NCBI GenBank assembly: GCA_003230435.1
Contig: QIDW01000263.1
Location: forward strand, 1 to 8,856
Direction of reading: 5' to 3'
Length of the DNA stretch: 8,856 bases
From: Acidimicrobiia bacterium
Lineage (GTDB): Bacteria > Actinomycetota > Acidimicrobiia > Spongiisociales > ZC4RG35
Numbering within the stretch: position 1 is the first letter of the stretch; the number at the start of each line of letters is the position of its first letter. This document shows positions 1 to 8,781 of this stretch, one piece after another. Both the position numbers and the translations under genes were made by a program. Below the pieces are notes generated by a model. The model was not told where the DNA came from. It worked only from the letters and a program-made list of their open reading frames with translations, and made no database searches.

Positions 1-917
1 ACTACCCGCAGTTGACCGAACCCAACAAGGACCTCGTCGAACACAGTGAACACGACAGCCCCGAGAACGGGCCCGAACAGGCTGCCGATACCGCCAAAGG
101 CCAGCATCACGATCACCACTACATCCACCTCGCCAAAGGAAAAAGTCGATGGACTGATCCGGCCCTCATTGAAAGCATAAATCGCCGCGGCCATTCCGAG
201 CATCCCGGCTCCGATCAGCCCGCCATATATGCGATAGCGGGCGACGTTGACACCAGCGAGCTCGGCGGCAACTTCGTCATCGCGCAGGGCCCGGAAGGCC
301 CAGCCGATGTGAGATCGCCGCAACAGCCCGTGCACGATGAGGAACAGAAGAACCAGCCCCAAGAAGAGATAGTAGGGAGGAACCTGCTCTCTCAGAAAGG
401 TGTCCGAGCCTGACTCAACAGCGAGACCCGACTCCCCGCCGGTGAGATCACTGAGACCGAACAGGAGGTTTTCGAAGGCGAGAGCGAAGATGAGGGTAAC
501 GATTCCGGTGAAGATCACATCCAGCGAACGTCTCACCGCGATCCAGCTGAGAAGCCCGCCTATGAAGGATGCGGCAAGCGTGGCCAGCACAACACTCACC
601 AGAATGGGGAAACCGAGACGGTCGCCGAGGAGGGCGCCGCCGTAGGCCCCGATCCCGGCCAGGGCTCCCACACTCAGGAACAGCTGTCCGGTGCTTCCGA
701 AAATCACGTTGAAGGCGATGGCGTAACAGGCGAACAGGAGTCCGCCGACGGCGAGTCCCATCATGAGACGGGAATCGCCCAGCCAGATCGGGACTAGGGC
801 AAGTGCGGCCCCGACCGCGGCAACAGGGAGGATCAGTGCTCGCAGAGATCGCGACGAACGTCGCTCAGCGCCACCTACCAACGAGGTGCCGGCCCCTCCG
901 GTGAACCGGGCTGTCAC
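1..917 (-). CDS. livM: ABC transporter permease, LivM type (3' end beyond window)
   Basis: Inner-membrane permease of a branched-chain-amino-acid-type ABC importer; it should pair with the LivH-type permease encoded just upstream to form the transport channel. The 305 readable codons contain a hydrophilic N-terminus of about 25 residues, then several hydrophobic segments. A cytoplasmic coupling loop at about residues 205-225 (GWAFRALRDDEVAAELAGVN) is typical of the family, as is a glycine-rich segment near 274-287 (FGGIGSLFGPVLG). The reading frame is still open at position 1, and only a few tens of residues should be missing relative to the usual 300-350. I chose the GTG at 917-915 because it overlaps the livH stop as GTGA and has GGGAG seven bases upstream (929-925). 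Context points to an aromatic acid as substrate, but this is inference. Confidence 0.9.
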   Translation of the reverse strand, partial: MTARFTGGAGTSLVGGAERRSSRSLRALILPVAAVGAALALVPIWLGDSRLMMGLAVGGLLFACYAIAFNVIFGSTGQLFLSVGALAGIGAYGGALLGDRLGFPILVSVVLATLAASFIGGLLSWIAVRRSLDVIFTGIVTLIFALAFENLLFGLSDLTGGESGLAVESGSDTFLREQVPPYYLFLGLVLLFLIVHGLLRRSHIGWAFRALRDDEVAAELAGVNVARYRIYGGLIGAGMLGMAAAIYAFNEGRISPSTFSFGEVDVVVIVMLAFGGIGSLFGPVLGAVVFTVFDEVLVGFGQLRV

Positions 918-1771
918 TCGGCTACTCCCAAGAGCCCGGAGGGCCGAATGAGGATCGTGAGCGCCGCCGCACTGAGCAGGATGATGAGGGTGAGAAAGGT
1001 GCCAATGTAGAACGAACTGATGGTGTTGATGATTCCCAGCAGGAGCCCGGCAAAGAAGGCGCCGGCGACGCTCCCCAGCCCTCCGACCACCGTGACGATC
1101 AGGGCGAAGATGGTGAAGCTGATCCCGGACGTGACGGTGACCGGGATGCTCATCGAACGGGTCACCGCCACCAAAGCCGCCAGCACGCCACTCGAGACGA
1201 GGATCATGGTCCGCATGCGGTTGGGGTCGATTCCCACCAGCCGTGCCCCCTCTTCGTCCTGAATTATCGAGCGCACCGCCCGTCCCAGCATGGTGCTCCG
1301 GAAGAAGAAGAACAGCGCGACGAACGCAGCGACTGTGATCCCAGACGCCCACAGGCTTCCCCTTCGCATCGGCACCCCGAAAATTTCCACGGCACCACCC
1401 CCGATGTTCAGGGTCAGCGCTTCGAGGGGGAGTTGCCACGTCAGTAGACCGTCAACGATGAAGGCCACGCCAAGGGTCAGCAGGAGACTGAGTAATATCT
1501 GTGCCTCTCCCCGGAGCCGGTAGACAGGGCGAAGCAGCGTGGCGTCGAGCAGCAGACCGAACAATCCACCTGCGAGCAGTCCGACACCCACGGCCACACC
1601 GGCGGAGAGACCCGCGTCCATGGCCAGAGCAACCACGATCGCTGCCGCAACGGCCATCTGTCCGTAGGCGAGATTGAGTACGCCGCCGAGCCCGTATACC
1701 AAAGTGAGACCTACGGCCAGTAGACCAAACTGCAGCCCGAGCACGATCCCGTCGAGGATGACTGCCGTCAC
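914..1771 (-). CDS. livH: ABC transporter permease, LivH type
   Basis: First inner-membrane permease of the importer, 285 residues, close to the usual length of about 290. It is hydrophobic throughout, with an N-terminal GLQFGLLAVGLTLVYGLGGVLN segment pattern typical of LivH (residues about 12-33). The coupling loop at about 165-190 (GRAVRSIIQDEEGARLVGID) should contact the ATPases, and a late glycine-rich helix VVGGLGSVAGAFF fits the family. The protein ends in LIRPSGLLG, as LivH proteins often do. The start is GTG at 1771-1769, overlapping the livF stop as GTGA; an ATG two bases upstream (1773) is followed at once by a stop and cannot be used. The ribosome-binding site is weak (GGGTG), so translation is probably coupled to livF. 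Confidence 0.94.
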   Translation of the reverse strand: MTAVILDGIVLGLQFGLLAVGLTLVYGLGGVLNLAYGQMAVAAAIVVALAMDAGLSAGVAVGVGLLAGGLFGLLLDATLLRPVYRLRGEAQILLSLLLTLGVAFIVDGLLTWQLPLEALTLNIGGGAVEIFGVPMRRGSLWASGITVAAFVALFFFFRSTMLGRAVRSIIQDEEGARLVGIDPNRMRTMILVSSGVLAALVAVTRSMSIPVTVTSGISFTIFALIVTVVGGLGSVAGAFFAGLLLGIINTISSFYIGTFLTLIILLSAAALTILIRPSGLLGVAE

Positions 1772-2466
1772 ATCACACCCAGGTAGGCGCGGCGGACCTC
1801 AGGATTCTTGGCCAGCTCTTCAGACGTCCCTTGGATCTGAATCTGACCGTTCTCCAGGACATAACCGCGATCACTGAACGCCATTGCCAAAGGAACTTGC
1901 TGTTCGGCAACCAGAAGAGTCAATCCCTGATCGCGCAATACGCCCAGAGCTTCGTAGGCCTCGACGGCCAGCTTGGGGGCAAGCCCGGTGGTGGGCTCGT
2001 CGAGCACCAGAAGACGAGGTCTCGACATCAAGGCTCTCCCCACCGCAAGCATCTGCTGCTCGCCGCCGCTCATGGTGCCGGCGCGTTGTCGACGACGTTC
2101 GGCCAGTCGGGGAAAGAGATCCAGGACGATTGACATCGTCTCGGGATCGGGCCGTTTTGGATAGGCTCCGAGGGATAGGTGCTCCTGAACCGTCATTCGC
2201 GGAAACAGGTGGCGCTCCGCGGGCACGAATCCCATTCCGAGCCGCACGATCCGCTGCGCCGGCATCCCGGCTAGGTCGTCTCTGTTGAAGAGGACCTCAC
2301 CCGACGACGCTCCCAGAAGCCCGCACATTGCCCGGAACAACGTCGTCTTCCCGGAGCCATTGGAGCCAATGATCATCACAGCCTCGCCGGTCTCGACGTG
2401 GAACGACACGTCGTGAACGACGTCGTTGCCCTGGTAGCCGGCCGAGAAGGCCTTGATCTCAAGCAA
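1768..2466 (-). CDS. livF: ABC transporter ATP-binding protein, LivF type
   Basis: Cytoplasmic ATPase subunit of the importer, 232 residues, the normal LivF size. Visible motifs are Walker A GSNGSGKT (34-41), the LivF-style Q-loop region VPAERHLFPRMTVQEHL (81-97), the signature MSGGEQQ (132-138) and Walker B LLVLDEP (152-158). The switch position reads VAEQQ (186-190) instead of the histidine found in most ABC ATPases; LivF proteins usually have VEQN here, so this fits the family. The C-terminal YVLENGQI (202-209) is also typical. The start is TTG at 2466-2464, lying 8 nt inside the end of livG, with GAGGAA (2479-2474) seven bases upstream. It overlaps livH at its 3' end by 4 nt. It should act as a heterodimer with LivG. 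Confidence 0.94.
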   Translation of the reverse strand: MLEIKAFSAGYQGNDVVHDVSFHVETGEAVMIIGSNGSGKTTLFRAMCGLLGASSGEVLFNRDDLAGMPAQRIVRLGMGFVPAERHLFPRMTVQEHLSLGAYPKRPDPETMSIVLDLFPRLAERRRQRAGTMSGGEQQMLAVGRALMSRPRLLVLDEPTTGLAPKLAVEAYEALGVLRDQGLTLLVAEQQVPLAMAFSDRGYVLENGQIQIQGTSEELAKNPEVRRAYLGVM

Positions 2467-3199
2467 GTTTGATTTCCTCGCCCAGGTAGGCCTCGATCAC
2501 CGATTGCTCACGCATCACATCCTCCGGTAAACCCTCGGTTAGGACCTTCCCAAAGTCGAGCACAACGACTCGCTCGGCCAGGCTCATGACTGCCTTCATG
2601 ACGTGTTCGACCCAGATGACCGTGACCTCATATCGATCGCGAATGGTGCGGACTAACTCGATGGAGGCACTCAGCTCGGCGTCGTTGAGCCCGGCCATGA
2701 CCTCGTCGAGGAGAAGGAGCTTGGGCTGACCCGATATCGCCCTGGCCAGCTCGACAAACCGCTGCTGGTGCAGGTTCAGGTTTCCCACATAGTCCAAGCG
2801 GCGATCGGCAAGGCCTACGAACGAAAGCACCTCCTCGGCGCTCTCGAGAGCCTCTTCCTCCTCCCGATGGCTGCCGGCACGGCCGAACAGAGCTCCGATT
2901 GCGACGTTTTCGAGCACGGTCATGCTGGGAAACGAGCGGGGAGTTTGCTGCACCATAGCTATGCCCCGCTGACGGACCCGATGTGGAGGATCCTGGGTGA
3001 TGTCCTCTCCGCCGAAGTTGACCGACCCCCCAGAGGGGGTTTCAAGACCAACGATTAGCTTGAGCAGAGTGCTCTTCCCGGCACCGTTGGGGCCGACGAT
3101 GGCGAGAATCTCGCCATCGTCGGCCCAAACGGTCACCCCGTCGACAGCCGGTAGGCCTCCAAAGTGCTTCTCGACTTGATCGAGCTCGAGAAGGGCCAC
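2459..3199 (-). CDS. livG: ABC transporter ATP-binding protein, LivG type, with divergent signature motif
   Basis: Second cytoplasmic ATPase of the importer, 246 residues from the chosen start. It has Walker A GPNGAGKS (36-43), Q-loop glutamine Q85 in VQQTPRSFPSMTV, Walker B LLLLDEVMAGL (161-171) and the switch histidine in VEHVM (H199). The ABC signature, normally LSGGQ or LSYGQQR, reads LNLHQQR (141-147) and so lacks the glycines. The rest of the helix (FVELARAI) is normal, so the gene looks functional. The reading frame is open upstream to 3265 within livK, but homology begins at VALLELDQVEKHFGG. I therefore chose GTG at 3199-3197, seven bases after the livK stop. No good ribosome-binding site is visible there, so translation may be coupled to livK. 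It overlaps livF by 8 nt. Confidence 0.92.
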   Translation of the reverse strand: MALLELDQVEKHFGGLPAVDGVTVWADDGEILAIVGPNGAGKSTLLKLIVGLETPSGGSVNFGGEDITQDPPHRVRQRGIAMVQQTPRSFPSMTVLENVAIGALFGRAGSHREEEEALESAEEVLSFVGLADRRLDYVGNLNLHQQRFVELARAISGQPKLLLLDEVMAGLNDAELSASIELVRTIRDRYEVTVIWVEHVMKAVMSLAERVVVLDFGKVLTEGLPEDVMREQSVIEAYLGEEIKLA

Positions 3200-3206
3200 C
3201 AGGCTG

Positions 3207-4496
3207 CTACGGCACGTAGGGCTCGAGCGGGTCGGAGCGCACCAAGAGATCGACCCACCAGTCACCTGCTTCGTTGACCCCCTCAGGCGCAGGGCCTTCA
3301 GTGACCACGACGATTATCGGCTGTGCCGAGGCAAGCTCGCCCCAAGCGGTCCAGCCCATCTCGTGGGCGTAGCCCTCGAGGTCATACGTCTGACCGTGCA
3401 GATACTCGGCGATCGCCGTCGGGTCGTCGCCAACGGCTCCAACTGCGTCGGCCACCATGGTCACGATCCCGTGACCTGCCACTGCATCGTCCGACATGAA
3501 GGTGTTGTCCGAGAACGCCAGGTATCGCCTGGCCATCTCCTCGTATTCCGGGCTGACGTAGTCGGCGCACGAGAAGTCGGCGTAGCGGCCGATTGCTGCT
3601 TGTTCCAGCCTTCCAACCACCAAAGAGAGCGGTGTCCATGCACCGATGATCGGAACATCGAGGAAGTCCTGCGACAGCACGGTGATCGGTCCGGACCCGG
3701 GCGGATGACCGGTAGACACGATCATCTCGGCACCGAATTCAGTCAGCGCACGGAGATAGGGGGTGAAATCGGTATCCGGAGGAACCGGGGCCACCTCGAT
3801 CTGTATTCCTACGGCAGCCCCTTCGAATGTCGTCTCGAGAGCGCCCTTCACCGCCTGACCCCAGGCGTAATCGGCAATGACCGCACCGACCTTGGTCAGA
3901 CCCTGCTCCTCCGCATATTGGAGGATCGGACCGGCGACCATTGGTGCGGCGGGGAGACAGGTCCGGAACGAGTATCGGCTGTCCTGGGTGAGAACCGCGT
4001 CCGATCCGCTTTTCACCATGAACAGCGGTATCTGTAGCTCCTCGGCCAACGCTGCTGTAGGCACTCCGACGCCGCTGGAGATGATCCCGCCGGCGGCCAC
4101 GACTCCGTCTTCGACGAGCCGCTCCAACGCCTCCGCAGACGCGTCGGCATCGTTCTGTGAGTCGGCCTGGACAATCTCGATCATCCGTCCGTCTACTCCA
4201 CCGGCGGCGTTGATCTCTGCGGCCGCCATCAGCATTCCGTCGCGCACCTGCACGCCCCATGGAGCGAAGGTGGAAGTGAGATCTGTCAGCATGCCGATCT
4301 TGATCGGCTCGGCGGGTGCGGGTTCGGTCGTGTCCGGGGCAGCCGCGTCGGTCGTGTCCGGGGCCGCGGCCTCGGTCGTGTCCGGGGCAGCCGCCTCGGT
4401 CGTATCGGCCGCATCCCCGTCGCTCGGGCTACATGCCGCAAGAACAAATAGCAGCGCCAGGGCGCCCAGCCATTTCAACCTTAAGAGTTTCTTCAC
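3207..4496 (-). CDS. livK: Branched-chain-amino-acid-type ABC transporter substrate-binding lipoprotein (probable aromatic-acid binding)
   Basis: Extracytoplasmic ligand-binding protein of the importer, 429 residues. The N-terminus VKKLLRLKWLGALALLFVLAAC is a lipoprotein signal peptide with lipobox LAAC; the lipidated cysteine should be C22. A low-complexity acidic linker of near-identical AAAPDTTE units (about 31-62) follows. The type I periplasmic binding fold then starts at IKIGMLTDLTS (65-75), with the family pattern AAEINAAGGVDG in the first lobe and KVGAVIADYAWGQ opening the second. The reading frame is open upstream to 4673, but GTG at 4496-4494 is clearly the start: it opens the signal peptide and has AAGGAGGAA (4510-4502) at ideal spacing. 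The boxB/boxC genes upstream suggest benzoate or another aromatic acid as ligand. No ligand-specific residue is recognised, so amino acids remain possible. Confidence 0.93.
   Translation of the reverse strand: MKKLLRLKWLGALALLFVLAACSPSDGDAADTTEAAAPDTTEAAAPDTTDAAAPDTTEPAPAEPIKIGMLTDLTSTFAPWGVQVRDGMLMAAAEINAAGGVDGRMIEIVQADSQNDADASAEALERLVEDGVVAAGGIISSGVGVPTAALAEELQIPLFMVKSGSDAVLTQDSRYSFRTCLPAAPMVAGPILQYAEEQGLTKVGAVIADYAWGQAVKGALETTFEGAAVGIQIEVAPVPPDTDFTPYLRALTEFGAEMIVSTGHPPGSGPITVLSQDFLDVPIIGAWTPLSLVVGRLEQAAIGRYADFSCADYVSPEYEEMARRYLAFSDNTFMSDDAVAGHGIVTMVADAVGAVGDDPTAIAEYLHGQTYDLEGYAHEMGWTAWGELASAQPIIVVVTEGPAPEGVNEAGDWWVDLLVRSDPLEPYVP
4324..4395 (-). repeat. Three tandem 24-bp units encoding the AAAPDTT(E/D) linker of LivK
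   Basis: Units 4324-4347, 4348-4371 and 4372-4395 share tcggtcgtgtccgggg and differ at only a few bases; a partial fourth copy begins at 4396. They are in frame and encode the octapeptide linker between the lipidated cysteine and the binding domain. Such linkers probably act as flexible tethers, and copy number can vary by slippage. Coding repeat, not a separate element. Confidence 0.9.
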
Positions 4497-4501
4497 GTTG
4501 G

Positions 4502-4510
4502 TTCCTCCTT
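4502..4510 (-). promoter_or_regulatory. Strong ribosome-binding site of livK
   Basis: On the minus strand the sequence AAGGAGGAA lies here, with its GGAGG core seven bases before the GTG at 4496. This is the best Shine-Dalgarno match in the window. It fixes the livK start over the longer open frame and suggests independent, strong translation of the binding protein. Confidence 0.85.
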
Positions 4511-4606
4511 CGTCGTCCCGTTGAACGCCGCAGCGCGCCGCCCGATCTGTGTCCTGGCCCAACCAACCACCATCGGGTTTCTGGCCATCGCTCTTCGAGC
4601 GTGTTT

Positions 4607-4618
4607 CGCCACGTGGCG
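4607..4618. promoter_or_regulatory. 12-bp perfect palindrome CGCCACGTGGCG, candidate operator
   Basis: CGCCACGTGGCG reads identically on both strands and sits about 110 nt before the livK start, just downstream of the possible -10 at 4635-4627. A dimeric regulator such as the TetR protein encoded at 8064-8735 could bind it, but no second copy was found before boxC, so the link is not demonstrated. Confidence 0.35.
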
Positions 4619-4703
4619 CGATCCCGAGCCTATCAAGACAAAGCGACGCATGATCCGCCTGCGTGGACTCCATTCATGAAATTTCCCGTGGTCCCACGTC
4701 CAA

Positions 4704-4735
4704 TGATCCGTCTGAAAACTGATCCGTCTGGAAAC
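4704..4735. repeat. 16-bp tandem direct repeat upstream of livK
   Basis: Two abutting copies, tgatccgtctgaaaac (4704-4719) and tgatccgtctggaaac (4720-4735), differ at one base. A third partial match, tgatccgcctg, begins at 4651. They lie 26 nt after the boxB stop. They could be a direct-repeat regulatory site or a chance small duplication. Confidence 0.6.
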
Positions 4736-4760
4736 TCTGCGGGAAGGGCCTTGGAGGTTG

Positions 4761-6202
4761 TCACGGCAGTCTCACGTAAAGGAAGTCCTCGGGCTGGTTC
4801 TGGATGCCCTTGGTTGGCGGAGAGATCCATCCCGCGAAGCGGCCGGGCCGGACTTCTAGCTGCATGAGGGTCTCTACAAACGTCTTGTCGTCCGAGGTTG
4901 GCAGCCAGCCGTCACGGTGGGCTTTCCAGTCTTCCCGGGTGAGGACCTTGCCGGTGGGTGATACGTCGATGTCGGTGAACTCCCCGATGGCGCGATTGAA
5001 CGCGACATGTGGCAACCGGATCTCGAACTCGATTCCGGAGCCGGCGATGGACCGGTTCCAGCGAGTCACCCCACCCTGGCAATCGTCGATGAAGTCATCA
5101 CGCAACCTGGCGTTGAGTCCGTTCAGTGCGGGCACCTCGACCGGTCGCAAAAGTCCTGAGACCAGCTTGGTGACCGGATACGTATCGGAGACGAGCCGGT
5201 GATCATCGTCCAAACGATCCTCGTGATAGCGGCCCTTGATTCCTGCGTTGAAGAAATTCGCCGCGTTGGTGGACTCCTCCGACCCGAAGAGGTCGAGAGT
5301 GAGCGAGAAATGGAGGTTGGTCTTGCGTTGGATGGTTGGCAGATCAATCACTCCAAGGGCGCGCACCGCCTCGGCGTCGTAGGGGTCCTCAATGCCTGCC
5401 TCGTTCATGGCTTCACAGGTCCTTTGCACGATGCGTGCGACGCCCGTGTAGCCCACGAACATGTGATGAGCCTCCTCGGCCAGCATGAACCGACACGTGC
5501 GGCTGAGCGGGTCGAATCCCGACTGCGCCAGCGCTTCGAGCTGCATCTTGCCATCTCGGTCCGTGAAGTAGGTGAACATGAAGAACGACAGCCAGTCGGG
5601 TGTTTCCTCGTTGAACGCACCCAGCATCCGGGGCCGCTCGTCACTGCCTGATTGACGTTGCAGAAGCTCATGCGCTTCTTCACGCCCGTCACGCCCGAAA
5701 TACTTCTGCAACAGGTAGACCATCGCCCAGAGGTGCCTGCCTTCTTCGACATTGACCTGAAACAGGTTGCGCATGTCGTAGAGCGACGGCGCAACCGATC
5801 CCAGATGACGCTGCTGCTCGACCGAGGCCGGCTCCGTGTCTCCCTGGATCACGATCAGTCGCCGCAACATCGCCCGATACGGTCCAGGCACCTCTTGCCA
5901 TGCCGGCTCCCCATAATGTTCGCCGCAAGGGATGGTTCGGCCTTCGATCGGTGGTGCGAGCAGAATTCCCCAGCGGTACTCAGGCATCTTCACAAATTCG
6001 AATTTCGCCCAGCCGTCCTTCTCGACACTGATCGCCGTGCGGAGATACACGTCCGCCACCTGAAACCCTTCCGGGCCCATGGACATCCACCAGTCGATGT
6101 AACCCGGATGCCAGGCTTCAAGCGCCCGTCGTAGCTTCGGGTCGTCTGCCAGTCCGACATTGTTTGGGATCAGCGAGTCATAATCGACGAGCTGGGACGT
6201 CA

Positions 6203-6203
<1 letters not shown>
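4761..6203 (-). CDS. boxB: Benzoyl-CoA 2,3-epoxidase, diiron oxygenase component BoxB
   Basis: Oxygenase component of aerobic benzoyl-CoA epoxidation: with electrons from NADPH through the reductase BoxA and with O2 it forms 2,3-epoxybenzoyl-CoA. It has 480 residues, near the roughly 475 usual for BoxB. The ferritin-like diiron site is visible as E124, the first E-x-x-H pair E154/H157 (in VEEGRH), D215 (in FTDRD) and the second pair E244/H247 (in AEEAHH). As I recall the Azoarcus enzyme, its iron ligands have the same spacing at a constant offset. The C-terminus QPEDFLYVRL is also BoxB-like. I prefer ATG at 6203-6201, which overlaps the boxC stop as TGATG and has GAGGAG six bases upstream. 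A GTG one codon earlier (6206) is too close to that site. No boxA lies in the window. Confidence 0.96.
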
Positions 6204-7861
<1,658 letters not shown>

Positions 7862-8063
7862 AACTGACCGGTTCCTTGCCAGTATCGGTAGATTCGGGCC
7901 GGTTGTTCCCAACAAAGAGCAGCATTGGGGAGATGAAGGTCCGCACCACGCCGACAACGTGTTCAATCAGAATCCGAACGTGGTGCCGGCGGCTAGCCGA
8001 GTCGGGCCCCGAAGTCTCGGGCTATTGTCCCTACCCGGGTTCTGTGGCTCTTTCAACGCCGAG
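7862..8063 (-). promoter_or_regulatory. 202-nt gap between tetR and boxC, candidate box promoter region
   Basis: No gene fits here. On the minus strand TTGAAA (8056-8051) and TAGGGA (8033-8028) are 17 bases apart, a plausible though weak -35/-10 pair starting just after the tetR stop. Palindromic sequence follows at once (8002-8021). A second small inverted repeat, ttgtt-ccc-aacaa, is at 7903-7915. The distance before boxC fits an independently regulated box promoter, but tetR read-through cannot be excluded because no clear terminator is seen. Confidence 0.4.
8002..8021. promoter_or_regulatory. Palindrome TCGGG-C-CCCGA with a third TCGGG arm, candidate operator
   Basis: The 11-bp palindrome (8002-8012) is followed by AGTC and another TCGGG (8017-8021), so the middle CCCGA arm can pair with either side. 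It lies just downstream of the candidate -10 at 8033-8028, a good place for a repressor. It could also fold as a weak hairpin after tetR, but no T-run follows on the minus strand. The link to the TetR protein is inference. Confidence 0.3.
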
Positions 8064-8735
8064 CTATGGAGAGTCGGCCGGTGCGGCCCGCAGGTAGGTG
8101 AGCACCGATCGTTCACAGATCTCCCGATACCGCGGGTGAAGGCTTTTCCAGTTCGTCTCTTGGAGCCACTGGAGAAACAACCCGTCGACAATGGCTCGGA
8201 GCGTGTAGGCCGCTTCGTCCACGCTCTCCACAACGAAAACCCCTTCGGAAACCCCACTTTGGATCACATCCGCGTACAGGGCGTTGACAATGGAACGGAA
8301 CGTCGCGCTGAGCTTGCCGAATTCGGCCACCCGTGCCGCGTGATCGAGAAGATCCAGATAGGTGAGATAGAAGCGGCGGTTGGCGTCGGCATTGCGGAAG
8401 ATCACCTCGATCATGGCCAACACCTTTTGCCTGGGGTTTGTCTCGGTTGCGATGGCCTTGCGGATGCGCTCGGCGTTGAGCCTGAGGACCCATTCCATCG
8501 TCTGCAGCATGAGCCGATCCTTGGTTGTGAAGTGATAGAGGATGATCCCCTTGCTCACTCCTGCCCGATCGGCGATCTCCTGGAGAGAGACTCTGTGAGA
8601 GCCCTTTTCGCTTATTGCCCGGTAGGTAGTTCGGATGAGGTGGATCTGTTTCGTTGACAGATCCTGGCTGAGCAATTCCTCCGTCACTGCCGCTGGCAAG
8701 TGCTTCTCCTCAAATGACAGGCCCCCGGTTGACAC
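8064..8735 (-). CDS. TetR-family transcriptional regulator, probable regulator of the box/liv genes
   Basis: DNA-binding regulator of 223 residues, normal for TetR proteins. The N-terminal helix-turn-helix is clear: SLQEIADRAGVSKGIILYHF (50-69), followed by TTKDRLM. The C-terminal ligand and dimer domain includes AYTLRAIVDGLFLQWL (176-191), resembling BetI/AcrR-like regulators with the TetR_C_6 type of C-terminus. It is transcribed toward boxC, 202 nt upstream, so local control of the box and transporter genes by benzoyl-CoA or benzoate is likely but not shown. The start is uncertain. GTG at 8735 gives the longest form but has no nearby ribosome-binding site. TTG at 8699 has GAGGAG six bases upstream and would give 211 residues without touching the helix-turn-helix. 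Confidence 0.92.
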   Translation of the reverse strand: MSTGGLSFEEKHLPAAVTEELLSQDLSTKQIHLIRTTYRAISEKGSHRVSLQEIADRAGVSKGIILYHFTTKDRLMLQTMEWVLRLNAERIRKAIATETNPRQKVLAMIEVIFRNADANRRFYLTYLDLLDHAARVAEFGKLSATFRSIVNALYADVIQSGVSEGVFVVESVDEAAYTLRAIVDGLFLQWLQETNWKSLHPRYREICERSVLTYLRAAPADSP

Positions 8736-8781
8736 GAAGGCTAATCGTGAGTTTCTCTCCGAGCCTCAACAGGCCACTGGC

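Larger units (their letters stand above)
4497..4760 (-). promoter_or_regulatory. 264-nt leader between boxB and livK, candidate internal promoter region
   Basis: No credible gene fits here. No hairpin followed by a T-run is seen after boxB, so read-through from boxB into the transporter genes is possible. A possible extended -10 element, TGATAGGCT, lies at 4635-4627 on the minus strand without a convincing -35. If used, transcription would begin near 4620, just before the palindrome at 4607-4618. The length of the gap, in an otherwise tightly packed block, and the strong livK ribosome-binding site suggest the transporter has its own control. The promoter call is inference. Confidence 0.4.

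Noticed and set aside
3363..4037. Long plus-strand open frame of 224 codons opposite livK
   Set aside because: It lies antisense to a well-supported binding-protein gene, has no recognisable domain, and is an expected by-product of high-G+C codon bias.
4324..4395. CRISPR-like array
   Set aside because: Repeats are directly tandem without spacers and in frame within livK.
3877..4524. Plus-strand open frame with repeated VVSGAAAS units
   Set aside because: The repeats are only the complement of the 24-bp units encoding the LivK linker; no independent support for a gene.
4741..4760. AAGGGCCTT-type inverted sequence after boxB as a terminator
   Set aside because: The stem is only four base pairs and no T-run follows on the minus strand.
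5652..6134. Plus-strand open frame opposite boxB
   Set aside because: Shadow of boxB, whose diiron ligands are all on the other strand.
7959..8657. Plus-strand open frame of 232 codons opposite tetR
   Set aside because: Antisense to a clear TetR helix-turn-helix gene, with no family resemblance and no ribosome-binding site that stands out.
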